The position numbers were made by a program, and so were the translations under genes. The notes beneath the pieces were generated by a model, which saw only the letters and a program-made list of their open reading frames with translations, made no database searches and had not been told where the DNA came from. From Apoderus coryli (taxonomy: Eukaryota > Arthropoda > Insecta > Coleoptera > Attelabidae), in NCBI GenBank assembly GCA_911728435.2, contig OU452202.1:8535135-8599134 (forward strand): a stretch of DNA of 64,000 nt, read 5' to 3'. Below are positions 45,290 to 56,194 of the stretch, piece after piece (within the stretch, counting starts at the first letter, position 1; the number at the start of each line of letters is the position of its first letter).

Positions 45290-45690
45290 CAGACATTTTA
45301 AGTTTTTTATTAAACCGCTTTTAGAATAATTTCTATAGCATCCTGGACAAACAGAAAAAGAATTTTTCTCTCTGGAGTTTGGTTTCAGGATCGCAACCAT
45401 AGACATACGACTTTTCACCTATAATTACTTTAAGCACATTTTTACCTCGATTTTTACCATGAGCCACCATTTCTAATGTTTATGCGTAAGCAATTTAGGA
45501 ATGAACTTTGGACATATGTTTATGTTTAAAATTCTATAAACACAGGAATTCACAAGGCCACTTTCTAGCTCGCCAGAGTTAAACGACAAACTTCTTCAAT
45601 CGCAAGCTGCACACACTCGACTTAAAATTCTGAATAATTTAGTGAGAATTTAAGAATATAACCATTATTTTTTTTTTTTAAAGAAGTAGG
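45290..45690. other. No recognised feature
   Basis: Short non-coding gap between elements; stops in all frames beyond 69 codons. Confidence 0.35.
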
Positions 45691-45699
45691 TAGTCCATT

Positions 45700-45838
45700 C
45701 TTAAGTGGAGTGAATGTATTGTAAATAGGAATAAAACGTCAAACTCCACGAAATCAATTTAATACACTACACTTAATGTGTTAGGTCGATTAAACTACCA
45801 AACATGTTTCGAAGCTCACTAGCTTCATCATCAGTGGC
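45700..45838 (-). mobile_element. Hammerhead module copy D, with ribozyme-like motif at 45797-45838
   Basis: On the minus strand: GCCA-CTGATGA-T-GAAGC(TAGTGA)GCTTC-GAAACATGTT-TGGT. Stem I has three Watson-Crick pairs and a G-T wobble, stem II has five perfect pairs, stem III is ACATGT and the cleavage triplet is GTT. It is followed about 55 nt downstream by TTTCGTGGAGTTTGACGTTT then TATTCC, the shared box. It is among the best-preserved copies of this family. Confidence 0.6.
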
Positions 45839-46183
45839 AAAATTTGTAGAGAAATTGTATTTTTGAAAGTATTACATCATTAGGAGTATTTTAAGAGTAA
45901 TGTGCCGAAGTCACCTCGAGGAAAAAATATTATTAAATTGTTAGTGATAATGAAATTAAATTATAATATTACATTTTGTTGTTTTTCTTTTTGTTAATCA
46001 TCTCGACTAGTAATTTTAAAAAAAAAATGTATGTGATTTGTTTTACGCAGCAACTAATACTCTTGTTTAAACAAAAAAAAATTTTTGTTTGTTATGTTAA
46101 TTTAATCTTTTTTTTTTTTAATTTGTTTGTTTTGGCCGAATATGTGTCACAGACCTAAGTTGACATTGACTGTGTTGTTGTTA

Positions 46184-46230
46184 GTGGCTGATGATGTGAG
46201 TTATGTGAAAGCTCCCGAAACATATCTCAC
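46184..46230 (+). ncRNA. Hammerhead-like ribozyme motif, different stems
   Basis: GTGG-CTGATGA-T-GTGAG...CTCCC-GAAACATATC-TCAC. Stem I GTGG/TCAC pairs in four positions (one G-T), stem II pairs with one mismatch, and stem III is the near-palindrome ACATAT. It lies 350 bp from, and in opposite orientation to, the motif at 45797-45838, so the two may bound one element. Confidence 0.45.
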
Positions 46231-47100
46231 ATTTAAATACATTTGATATTTATTTCTTACAATTGCAACTAAGTGGCTTAAAATAACTTTTTTTTAATAA
46301 GATGTTCTACCCACAGATCTAGAAAAGGAGTTTCTAGATCTGTGGTTCTACCATACTCACTTCGTTTGACTGTAAGACCATTTTTTAACAAACTTTTAAC
46401 AGTGAAGCTTATAAAGAAAGTTCAACTATGAGTAAAAAATGTAGCATCAACTTTTGTTTCGCAGTGCGCAAAGTTACTTCAATTTAGTTAAGGATATGCA
46501 GATATCTGTATACAAAAAATCAGTCAAAAATAAAATAATTAAAGTAAATATAAAACTTTTCAAGGTTATTTACTAATTAGTATAATACTAATAGCAAAGA
46601 TTATACACAAAATCTTTGATAATAGGTATACAAGATGTTCGATTTCGAAATTTAATTTCGGTATATATTAAGCGAATTTTTACAAAATACTACTTCGGCA
46701 AACTGTATGTTTAGCAAAACAGTTTGGAGAAAAACTTATATTGGGAGCTATCTGACTGTCAATTATGCCGCGAAAACCATGAAGCCTACAAGAAGAATAA
46801 ATTTAAGACTTAAAATGCAAATAGGAATATCACTCCAGTAATTTATCTATTTCTACTCTTTGCTTGCGTACAAGCTGTAAAACTATGGCTTTTTCCATTG
46901 ATGTCTAGTATACGTACACATAATTTATGATTCTGCATACGTTATAATGTAACTAGAGGAGGTGTGCCCAAGAGTATGCATTTAACACGTTTGTTTTTTA
47001 GTAAAAAATACATTTCAGCAAAAAACAAATATATTCCATCAAATATATTTTGAATTTCTCTGCAGAGAGCAAAACTAAACTCTTAACGGAGTTTCGAGAG
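46231..47100. other. No recognised gene
   Basis: AT-rich DNA. A short palindrome around 46311-46343 (CACAGATCTAGAAA against TTTCTAGATCTGTG) is the only structure noted. Confidence 0.35.
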
Positions 47101-47104
47101 TATT

Positions 47105-47215
47105 AAAAAAATGGTCTTAGACGTTTCAGGGAACTTCAAACTGGTTATATCCGTCTTTATCTGAAATTTTTCACATTGTTCACAATACTTTCCCTGGGTC
47201 GGGAAAGTAATTAAT
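47105..47215 (-). repeat. tRNA-like-tailed repeat, copy 8 (fragment)
   Basis: Contains 'GGTCTTAGACGTTTCAGGGA', 'CTTCAAACTGGTTATATCCG' and 'TTCACAATACTTTCCCTGGG', one end of the family body. Confidence 0.6.
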
Positions 47216-47289
47216 GAGTATTCTTAGGGACTGGGTACTCTTAGGCGCAGCTCCTCTACTACTGAACCTTTTCCAATTGTTGTAGAAAG

Positions 47290-47395
47290 TGCCAAATTTA
47301 TTTCAGAAAACACCATTTGTAATTCAGATTTTTCAAATGTAAGTCAGATTTTTCAAATGTAATTCAGAAAATTTCAATTGTATTTCGGAAAACAA
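47290..47395 (-). repeat. Subterminal repeat array, left
   Basis: About five copies of TTTTTCAAATGTAATTCAGA-type monomers, the reverse complement of the right-hand array. Confidence 0.75.
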
Positions 47396-47689
47396 AACAT
47401 CAAGTGGAATTGAGATTCAGGAAGATCATTTTTGATAAAATAATTTAAATTTCTTATTAATCGATTGCACAATTTTCCAATTGTGCTTAAGAAAGAATAC
47501 ATTAAAAGCCTGGAATTTTCAAAACATTCTTTAAAAAGCTAGGTATTGTTGTTATTAACCAATTCGCATATCTTCTAAGGCCCATGCTGCTGCGTTGTGG
47601 GTGGTGCTGTGTTGGCTGCAGAGGCACCTCCTACTATCCGGTGTTCTTCATTTGGTCAATTTATTCTCTCCAAGTATGTTAGTCTTTGT

Positions 47690-48490
47690 GCCATGAGACC
47701 TGGGCCTACCACCTACGGAATGGGATTCAACATCGGCCAATAAGGAGGCAATCGCAAAAGAGAAACGGTTGTTCCCTCAAAGTAAGTTTCCAGATTGGAA
47801 TGACATGTCGCGTTGTCGCGCACAACCACTAAATCATCCAGTTGCTTTCCCATATACTGCTATCGCCTAAACAAACTTTCAACCCAAGCTCTTGCCAAAG
47901 TAGATGTAAATGATCCCTTTCTTTGTCCCATATATAGGTACGACACCAGCAGCTGAAATAGCTCCAATTAAATATACATTGGGACCTCTTGCAGCTGATA
48001 GTTGTTGAGTAGTTCTGGATCCAACTTGACAACGTGCTCTTGTTCGGTGGCAAAACAGATTAAAATTTGTTTCGTCCATCCTTGCTTACCCTTGAATAAA
48101 CTGATTTAGGGTTTCAACATATTCAGCTCGTTTCCTCTTTTTTTTTCGGCGGAATTCATTGTTATTTCCTCTCCAAATAATTTGAAACAGTGCTGAAACC
48201 TATATTTTTTTAAAACTTTTTCGTGTAATTATTTTGTCACTATTTTCCTCAACCTAGCCAATAACTATATTAATTTCATTATCATTCAGTGTTCTTGGTT
48301 TTATTCCACCTTTTTTAGCATTATGTCCCTTCCAGAGGTCGTCCAGTGAAAAGCTGTCTTATATTCAATTCCCAATGTGATAACCAGAGTTACCCAGTCT
48401 TCCCTACTATTAGCACAGCTAATAATTCTTTGTCGATCTTGAGTACAGTACTTTTTATACTTTTTTCTTTCCATGTCTTCGGTTCCCAAT
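47690..48490 (-). pseudogene. IS630/Tc1-type DDE transposase relic
   Basis: Minus-strand order: TQDRQRIISCANSREDWVTL and EYKTAFHWTTSGR (N-terminal HTH), then in other frames WMDETNFNLFCHRTRARCQ (first catalytic Asp), AARGPNVYLIGAISAAGVVP, VVVRDNATCHSNLETYF (second Asp) and LPPYWPMLNPIP followed by a stop. The third acidic residue (normally NPIE) is Pro. Several frameshifts. It lies inside the TA-flanked element at 47262-51096 and is its likely former transposase. Confidence 0.72.
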
Positions 48491-48784
48491 ACAATAATTG
48501 CGACAAATCTGACAAATCACATCTGAAGTAGCAAGCAGAGCCTGTGAACACATCACATGCAGTAAATGTCTGCGGGGCTACAACTTATCAACAGGATTCC
48601 TTGCCATAGAACTTCGGCAAATTGTACAGTTATCTTTTAACTCCATTATTAAAGTAAGAATTTGTTCATTAATACATACGACACTTTTTTTAAATAGGAC
48701 AACTGCAATTATATTTTTTGCATTACACAGATGACACATTGTTGTAGAAATTGACAGGTAGGTAAAACAAGGCGTAAAAGGTAT

Positions 48785-49086
48785 AATCTCAATTACATTT
48801 GAAAAATCTGAACTACAGTTGGGATTTTCTGATGTCCATTTGACATATCTGAACTATATTTAAAATTGTCTGAATTACATTTGAAATTTTCTGAATTACA
48901 TTTGCAAAATTTGAATTACAATTTGGGGTTTTCTGAATTATATTTGAGATATCTGAATCACAATTCAAACTTTCTGAATGACATTTGAAAAATCTGAATT
49001 ACAAGTGGGGATTTCTGCATTACATTTGAGATATCTGAATTACAATTGAAACTTTCTGAATTACAATTGAGATTTACTGAATTGCA
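48785..49086 (+). repeat. Subterminal repeat array, right (part 1)
   Basis: About 14 degenerate monomers alternating TGAATTACATTTGAGATATC and TGAATTACAATTGAAACTTTC types. The array is cut by the LINE at 49087. Confidence 0.85.
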
Positions 49087-50641
49087 CATCCGTAGCTAGG
49101 GTAGGACTGGAAGACACAGGTCCCGAAAGGACGAAGTCACCCACACACTAAACAACATGAGCAACGGTAAATCTCCTGGCCCCGACGGAATTCCTATCGA
49201 CATTCTTAAGATCATAAGTGATCAAGATATGGATGTCGTGGTGAGACTCTTGAACAGCGTCTATGAGTGTGGAAAACTACCAAAGGAATGGCTCTCATCA
49301 GTCTTCATATGTTTACCGAAAAAATCGGGTGCAAAACAGTGCAGTGACCACCGTACCATAAGCCTCATGTCCCACACTTTGAAACTACTGTTAAAAATTA
49401 TACTCAACCGCATCCACCAGAAACTCGATCTGGATATATGACAGTCAGTTTGGCTTCCGCAAAGGATTAGGTACAAGAGAAGCACTATTCGCATTCAACG
49501 TAATAGTGCAGCGATGCCTAGATGTTAATCAGGACGTATATGCCTGCTTCATCGACTATAATAAGGCGTTTGACAGGGTCCGCCACGACCAGTTGATGGA
49601 AATAGTACAATGTAAAAACCTAGACCACCAAGACCTGCAAATCATCTCAAATCTCTATTACAACCAAAATGCCATCGTCAAAGTAGATCAACAAAATTCT
49701 GGCACCATCTCAATAAAGAGAGGTGTACGTCAAGGTTGTGTTCTGTCACCTATTTTGTTTAATGTCTACTCTGAAGAGATTCTAAAAAGGGCAATGGAAA
49801 ATGACAGTGCAGGAATAAAAGTAAATGGAGTGCCTATAGTTGTTCTAAGACACGCTGATGATACCGTAATTTTAACGGAAAACCTGGAAGATCTACAAAG
49901 AATCATGGACAAACTTGTTCGATATAGCGAAGAATACGGCCTTACACTCAACGTAAACAAAACAAGGTTCATGAAAATAACAAAGAAGGCCCAGACTAAC
50001 AACGAACAGATAATCGTCAATGGTGAACCCATCGAACAGGTAGAGAAGTATACTTATCTTGGAACAACAGTTACTTGTAATAACGACTACACGAAAGAAA
50101 TAAAAGCACGCATAGAAATAGCAAGGTCCAATTTCAATAGCATGAAAAGAGTTTTGTGCAATAGAGGTCTAAGCCTAAAACTGAGACTGAGACTAGTTAG
50201 ATGTGATGTTTTTGCCACTCTGCTTTATGGCGTCGAGGCATGGACTCTGAACGCAGAAATAACCAAAAGACTAGAAGCTTTTGAAATGTGGGTGTACAGA
50301 AGACTACTGAAGGTGTCATGGGTCGATCGGATAACTAACTTAGAAATACTTGAGCGACTAAACATAGAGAGTTGTTAATAACAATTAAAAGCAGAAAACT
50401 GCAGTATCTCGGCCATGTGACTCGTGGACCAAGATACGCCTTACTTCAATTGATAATGCAGGGAAGGATCCAAGGTACAAGAAGCGTGGGTAGAAGAAGG
50501 ATATCCTGGTTGAGAAACTTGAGAGAGTGGTTTGGATGTTCCTCGATAGAGCTTTTTAGAGCAGCTGCATCAAAAATAAGAATTGCCATGATGATCGCCA
50601 ATCTTCGTCGCGGAGATGGCACCTAGAGAGAGAGAGAGAGA
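49087..50641 (+). mobile_element. 5'-truncated LINE insertion with 8-bp target duplication
   Basis: GAATTGCA occurs at both 49079-49086 and 50642-50649. The surrounding array has GAATTACA at this position, so the shared G supports a true target-site duplication. The insert ends in ACCTAGAGAGAGAGAG, a GA-repeat 3' tail. The interior is the C-terminal two-thirds of a LINE reverse transcriptase. Confidence 0.85.
49105..50626 (+). pseudogene. LINE reverse transcriptase, 5'-truncated, two frameshifts
   Basis: Piece 1 (to 49441) encodes MSNGKSPGPDGIPIDILK and the 'KQCSDHRTISLMS' region. After a shift at about 49440, piece 2 (to 50378) gives QFGFRKGLGTREALFAFN, YACFIDYNKAFDRVRHDQL, RGVRQGCVLSPILFN and the catalytic block as RHADDTVIL (family YADD or FADD, so Tyr to His). 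The thumb region and the TLLYGVEAWTLNAE block follow. After a second shift at about 50375, piece 3 gives RKLQYLGHVTRGPRYALLQL, VGRRRISWLRNLREWFG and a stop. The end arrangement suits an RTE/jockey-related clade. Only two shifts suggests a relatively young insertion. Confidence 0.85.
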
Positions 50642-51075
50642 GAATTGCATTTGAGATATCTGAATTACAATTGAAACTTTCTGAATTACATTTGAGAAAT
50701 CTGAATTACAATTGGGGTTTTCTAAATTACATTTGAGATATCTGAATTACAAATCAAACTTTCTGAATGACATTGGAAAAATCTGAATTACAATTGGGGT
50801 TTTCTGAATTACATTTGAGATATCTGAATTACAATTGAATCTTGCTGATTTACATTTCAAAAATTTGAATTACAGTTGGGATTTTCTGAATTACATTTGA
50901 GATATCTGAATTACAATTGAAATTTTATGAATTACATTTGAAAAATCTGAATTACAATTGGGATTTTCTGAATTACATTTTAGATATCTGAATTACAATT
51001 GAAATTTTCTGAATTATAATTGGGGTTTTCTGATTTACATTCGAGATATCTGAATTACAATTGAAATTTTCTGAA
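50642..51075 (+). repeat. Subterminal repeat array, right (part 2)
   Basis: About 21 further monomers of the same 20-21-bp repeat, ending in TGAATAACAACTGGAAAAGG at the transposon terminus. Confidence 0.85.
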
Positions 51076-51109
51076 TAACAACTGGAAAAGGTGTAGTATT
51101 TACTATATT

Positions 51110-51825
51110 TGCAAGGTGTTGTGTTTTATAATAATTTTGTAATTATGCACAATGATAATGATTCAGCAACTAAATAAGTTGAATTCACCTTGCATATTTG
51201 CAACCTCGTTGCTATGTTGGTCAAGTTTTCTCCTTAAAATGGCAAAATTATGTATAATATGCAAGAAATATTTATAATTTACATAAGATTATAATAAGTA
51301 GATTATTACTAACGTTTCCAGATACTATTATATAAATATAAGTATAACCTTTTTATTTCTTTTTACAATCTATATTCAAATCTGGTGTCGATAAAAGATT
51401 TAATATTGTCAGGGATATTTTTTGTCGATATGTTACATTAATCTGGCAATTATTTCTTAACAATACATTGTGTCTCATGAATAATGAGATCAGCGAATTC
51501 TGGTTTTAAAAATATTGTGATTGAACTAAACTTGCCCTGAATGTTAATAGTAACCGAGATCAAATTAATTATTTCCCATCATCGTTTCTGTAAAAAAGTA
51601 TAACTTTTGGAACGTTTTTAGATGCCACCGTTTTCGAGATATTTGCATTTAAATTAATCGAGTCATAAATTAATGCTCTTAAATCTGAATTTTAAAAACT
51701 ATTAAAATTATCGTATACAACATATTGGAAAAAGAATAATAAAAAAACCTTTATTTTTCTTTGGGGCTAAAAATAAATAGTCAAATGTACCTTTAGTTTT
51801 TGCAAAACGATTTTGCAAGGGGTTT
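51110..51825. other. No recognised feature
   Basis: AT-rich DNA with stops in all frames. Confidence 0.35.
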
Positions 51826-51827
51826 CA

Positions 51828-51960
51828 TCAGCATTCACTCGCTAACGAGTATGAATGATTCCAACTCAGGCATCTCCTGTGAACCCTAAGATAGCTAAAC
51901 AGACCGATCCTAGAGAACTGCTGCAAGCTGTTGCTGGGGTGTCAATGGATACGTGAGTAA
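51828..51960 (-). mobile_element. LINE 3' end fragment
   Basis: On the minus strand this matches the last about 110 bp of the LINE at 21352-22215, including CTCTAGGATCGGTCTGTTTA and the tail ACTCGTTAGCGAGTGAATGC then TGATGA. It is very short, consistent with extreme 5' truncation. Confidence 0.65.
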
Positions 51961-51984
51961 GAAGGTGGGTTTGCATCCTAGATG

Positions 51985-52235
51985 ACCCTCAAGGGCAAGA
52001 AGTTGCCGTTACATTCAAGAGAAGATCTTTCGTGTATGCAGGATGGTGCACCTCCTCATATTAACTTAGACCGAGGAAGTTATATAACTGAGAATTTTTT
52101 CATCGTTGTATTAGAAGAGGAAGTAAATTTTTCTTCGACCGCTAGAAATCAAGGTATTAATCTAATAGATTTTTATCTTTGGGGACACTTAAAGTCTTTA
52201 ATTGCAATAAAAGAAACACATCACCTCCACAACTA
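51985..52235 (+). pseudogene. DDE transposase fragment (DUF4817-associated type)
   Basis: Encodes LSCMQDGAPPHINLDRGSY (second acidic block), then a degenerate ARNQGINLIDFYLWGHLK, the third acidic block (family PDL.PLDFFLWG). No ends recognised. A hammerhead-like motif follows directly. Confidence 0.65.
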
Positions 52236-52239
52236 TTAT

Positions 52240-52300
52240 GAGTTAATGATTATGGATATGTTTCGAGAGTTCTAGGCTCTCATCTTCAGCCACACAAAGC
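52240..52300 (-). ncRNA. Hammerhead-like motif, CTGAAGA variant
   Basis: On the minus strand: GTGG-CTGAAGA-T-GAGAG...CTCTC-GAAACATATCCAT. The core, a perfect stem II and a near-palindromic stem III are present with the family's extra base. Stem I pairs poorly. A second motif in opposite orientation (52588-52630, GACTGATGATGACAG...CAAAACATC) is followed by ATGTGGAGGTGACGG, so the pair may bound a single element. Confidence 0.4.
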
Positions 52301-52779
52301 TACAAACAGCAAGAAAAAATATATAGCAAAATCTCTTAAAATAAAGAATTAACTTACACAACTAGTTGATAACATAATTAAGCAAAAATAAAATTAAGAA
52401 ATTTAAACATTTATAAAATTTTTAGTGAATTTCGATTATGTCAAAACAAAATAATGATTTTTCATAGAATTATTTGATCAAAACGCACCCTTCTCGGTGA
52501 ATTTACATATTTTTTGTGTAGCATTTTACATTAGGGCACGAATTTTTTTTCTCTCGTCTGTTTTAGGTTGCATATCTGTTTTTAATAAGACTGATGATGA
52601 CAGTCGAGTACTCTCAAAACATCTCTTTGTTAGTGATAATTGATTTGCTTTAAATAAAAAGATAAAAACATATGTGGAGGTGACGGTGTTGTTTATTTGG
52701 ACATTGCAATCCACTGTGAGAATGCACTATTTCTTCAAATATACTAACAGAGCAAAGAGCAACCGACTTGAAAGATATC

Positions 52780-53620
52780 TACGCTCGGTAGGGATAGTGC
52801 GTATATGATTGCGCCATCAGGCCAAAAACTTTAAACTACATCCTGATAAATAACCTAAACTGTTTATTAGATGAACTATGATTAACATGGATTTTTTTGA
52901 CAGAACGTAATCTTCCTAATAGTTAGTAATAGGCTATGTTTGAATGCTTCGAAATGTAAATATGTTGTTTACACAAAACAAATAGAGCCTTATGCCCATA
53001 TCTATCATGTGTGTCGGACTGCGATTGCCTGAGCTAATACTGTTACGGATTTGGGAGTCGTCTTTGATTCTAGCTTGGCATTCGCTGAACACATCAATCA
53101 ATACTAAGACGTTGGAGGCGAGTAAGGCTTACGGTTTTATTGTCAGTAACTGTCGAAATTTTATTAACATTCACTCGTTACTATATTTTTATAACTCATA
53201 CGTCCGCACGAAACTTGCTCTTGTTTGGAGTCTTCAATATTCAGTACATAAGATTTCAATTGAAAAGATACAACGGGAATATCTGAAGTACAAATTTTAC
53301 TTATAAAATTGATGGTATTTAGGTACTGATTATGGATCTTATCTTAGTTTAGCGAGCTTAGAATCGAGAAGAATGTTGGCATCTGCACATTTCTTTTATA
53401 ATCTAATTCATACTTCTTTATCCCCCGAATGAACGGTCACCAGAACTTCACTTTTTATCCTACTCGATCACGAACCAATGTTTTAACAAAGTGTTTTTTA
53501 TTCTATAATATCATATTTATGGTAATTTTTTGTTATTTTATTATCTCCTTTTTTTTTGGCTTCAACCAGCACTGAGGCTATTATATTTAATTTTTGTAAA
53601 TGGTTAATATTCAATTTTAT
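52780..53620 (+). pseudogene. LINE relic (jockey-like, post-catalytic RT region)
   Basis: Decayed frames give LCLNASKCKYVVYTK, then DLGVVFDSSLAFAEHIN, TLEASKAYGFIVSNCRNFIN and LLYFYNSYVRTKLALVW, the consecutive blocks after the YADD motif in jockey-like LINEs. Further fragments (NFTFYPTRSRTNVL) follow. Several frameshifts. Confidence 0.75.
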
Positions 53621-53639
53621 ATCGAGATAATTTGTCCTG

Positions 53640-54188
53640 TAATTGGTTTCTTGCTGTTGGACAATAAATGCTATTATTAATAGTTCCTGTAGTTTACAAA
53701 CAGCTTTAAATCAGACGTAATTTCTGTGGAATCCCGATTACGCTACCACATATCACAATTAAAAAAATTTACCGATACCAGTTTTTATTGTTCTTGATCA
53801 ATATGTGGTTCTCTCAAATTATGGAATCATTTTAAAATACTATCGGTTAGAATTAATTAGACATTGAACAAACTAGAGACATAAACTTGTATAATATAGA
53901 ATAGTTTGTTCTTGAAACACCACATTTTATCTAGGATACCATTACGTAATAGAAAAACATAAAAAATCTTCTTTTGTGTGATATTTTAATTTATATACGA
54001 AGTTTTTTTACATAACACCTTCGTGTATTATTTGTAAAAGTATTAAGCTTGTTTATCTAATACATTTTTGATAATAATTATAATGCATATTTGTTTTTAT
54101 TAAATTAGCTGTGAAATTTGGCACAAATGTGTTCATTATAAAATTTTTAAAGAAAAATCATGTACCTATATGTTATTCCCTATAGCCA
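53640..54188. other. No recognised feature
   Basis: AT-rich DNA, with no coding or terminal repeat signal. Confidence 0.35.
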
Positions 54189-54190
54189 AC

Positions 54191-55000
54191 TGCCCGAATT
54201 CTTCGTTCACAACGCGTTATGGGTATGGCATTATACCGATGACACGTGTAGAAGCTCCTCTTTGGAACAGTGAGTAAAGCTTCTTAATCAGAACGCGTTG
54301 TGCGTACATTATAATGCTCAAAATGCGAAATAAATGATGGCGCGCTTTTGTTTTGCTTTGTGGGGCATTTTTTGCGCACGTCGCGTTTTGACTACTGTCA
54401 CAATCCGTTGCAGTTCCCGCCCTATTAGCATTTGGCATTGTTAACACGAAGTGTTAACCTAGCTTTTAAAATTTGTGCGTGGTTCTTCTAAATATTTTAA
54501 AATGAAGGCTAAATTTGAACAAAGGTTACGGGAATTGATGGTGGAGAAGATAGAGAGGTTGTTTTTATTATCAGATGAACGTTATACAAAAATTGTAAAC
54601 GAAACCAAAATGGGACATACTCGAAATATCATCAAAACAATATCGTAGATTAAAACCATGCGATTTGTTAACAGCTGGCGAAATAGATGAATTAGTTAAC
54701 AAAGAATATATAGAAAAGCAATCTGGTTTAATTTTTTGCTTTACGGAAAGTGAAATGTATGAAGTAATACAAACTACTTCTGAATGAAGCACAATAGACA
54801 GAACGCGACCTACGCAAAATAGATTCTCCACAAAGGAAAATAAAAGCGCGCCATCATTTATTTCCCGTTTAGAGCAGTGTAATGTACGCACAATGCGTCC
54901 TGTTTAATTAGCTTTACTCGCTATTCGAAAAAAGAGCTTCTACACGTATTATGGGTATATTGTCATATCCATAAACCAATGTGGACAAAACATTCGGGCA
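54191..55000 (+). mobile_element. 810-bp element with about 170-bp inverted repeats carrying a KRBA2-like fragment
   Basis: The left end TGCCCGAATTCTT and right end ACATTCGGGCA are inverted. The match continues (CACGTGTAGAAGCTC against GAGCTTCTACACGTA; TGCGTACATTATAATGCTC against GAGCAGTGTAATGTACGCA; ATGATGGCGCGCTTTT against AAAAGCGCGCCATCAT). The ends TG...CA suit Ginger/integrase-like elements. The interior plus strand from 54502 encodes MKAKFEQRLRELMVEKIERL then, after a shift, QYRRLKPCDLLTAGEIDELV, similar to the N-terminal part of KRAB-A domain-containing protein 2-like integrase proteins. No integrase core remains. I could not identify a target duplication. Confidence 0.65.
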
Positions 55001-55002
55001 GT

Positions 55003-55585
55003 GCCCGATTTCGGCTTTGCGAATAACATATACATCAAGTAAAACTGCTTATTGCCTAGAAACTCACGCTGTAATCGTTTAGCATAGAATTGTATAAACC
55101 AATTATTATAAGCAGCCAATACAAGAGCATTTCTTGTTAATTTTTCTAAATTGTTCGTGGTTTTGTTGCAAGTTTGTACGCACCTTTAGCTGCTCCAATG
55201 CAAAACAGCGACGTCGCGTCAATGCATCTAGTCAGATTCACCCTGTATATTACTAAAATTATAACATTCTATTTATTGGATGCTAAATATAAATAATAAA
55301 GATAGAATCTCGTCATTGTGAAAAAACAAATAAATCAATTATCAATATTTGGTTGTCGTTGAAAGTGTTTCCGTTTACAAAGTCAATTATGGAGACTCTG
55401 TAAAATTGGCTTTGTGTTGTTGATATTTTTAATCTAAAATTTAACAAGGGTGTGCGGTGGAAAATTGCCTAACTTAAAATTCTCTTAAAACAAATGAAAA
55501 ATTATCGAGTCTAAAAAATATCATAGTGGTGTAAATATTATTTTGTGGAGTTTCAAATTTATTGATTTTAACAATTTTATTTACT
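55003..55585. other. No recognised gene
   Basis: Contains a lone transposon end (CACCCTGTATATTAC at about 55241) without a visible partner. Confidence 0.3.
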
Positions 55586-55589
55586 GACC

Positions 55590-55770
55590 AAGTACTGGTT
55601 TTATTGTTTTATTTTTCAACATAGTCCCTTTTTAAGGTAATGCACTTTTTCAACGTGTCTCCAATTTCTGAAGCCCTCAGGAATCGGGAATCCTGCAAGA
55701 TACTCATCCGTGACCGCTACTATTTCCTCAGTCGACGTGAACGTTTTCATGTTTGTGGACAAAACAATTC
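55590..55770 (-). pseudogene. mariner transposase C-terminal fragment
   Basis: The minus strand encodes TSTEEIVAVTDEYLAGFPIP and, in a second frame, a 'KCITLKRDYVEK' end, the usual C-terminus of mariner transposases (KCI.L.GDYVEK). It is followed by AATAAAACAATAAAACC. The rest of the element is not present or not recognisable. Confidence 0.6.
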
Positions 55771-56194
55771 AACTAATTTACTCTAAATCCCAAAAAATGA
55801 TTGCAATAACCTTTCCTGTTGAATGAGAGCGTGTTTGCCTTCTTCAGAGATTTTTCACCGGGAAAAGTTCATTGTTTCGACTACTTCAGCAAGAACAAAC
55901 ACTCCTCGGAATGCGTTTTCCCTTTAAAAAACCGAATAACCTACGAGTAGTGTTCTTTATCAATTTCACATAAAACAAAAACTTGCCGACTTATATATAT
56001 CTAATCAATATTTCTTCTATGTTTAGGAAATATGTTTTTTTAAGTTTTTTACCTTTTTTACACTCTTTTCTAACGCCGATGTTATCTGTTTTTTTAAACT
56101 CTTTTTTCTCAATTCCTTTCCTACGCTCAATTATTCCTAAAAGTTAATCAGACGTTTATGTCCGGTAAAATAAAAAAAAAATTCATAACTTAGT

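Larger units (their letters stand above)
47262..51096 (-). mobile_element. TA-flanked DDE transposon with tandem-repeat arrays at its ends
   Basis: Ends: TA|CTGAACCTTTTCCAATTGTT on the left and the inverse AACAACTGGAAAAGGTGTAG|TA on the right. Next to each end are arrays of a 20-21-bp monomer (TGAATTACAATTGAAATTTTC and variants). The left array (about 47300-47395, about 5 monomers) is inverted relative to the right array (48785-51075, about 35 monomers). A decayed transposase lies between them on the minus strand. A LINE (49087-50641) splits the right array. Without the LINE the element is about 2.28 kb. Confidence 0.75.
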
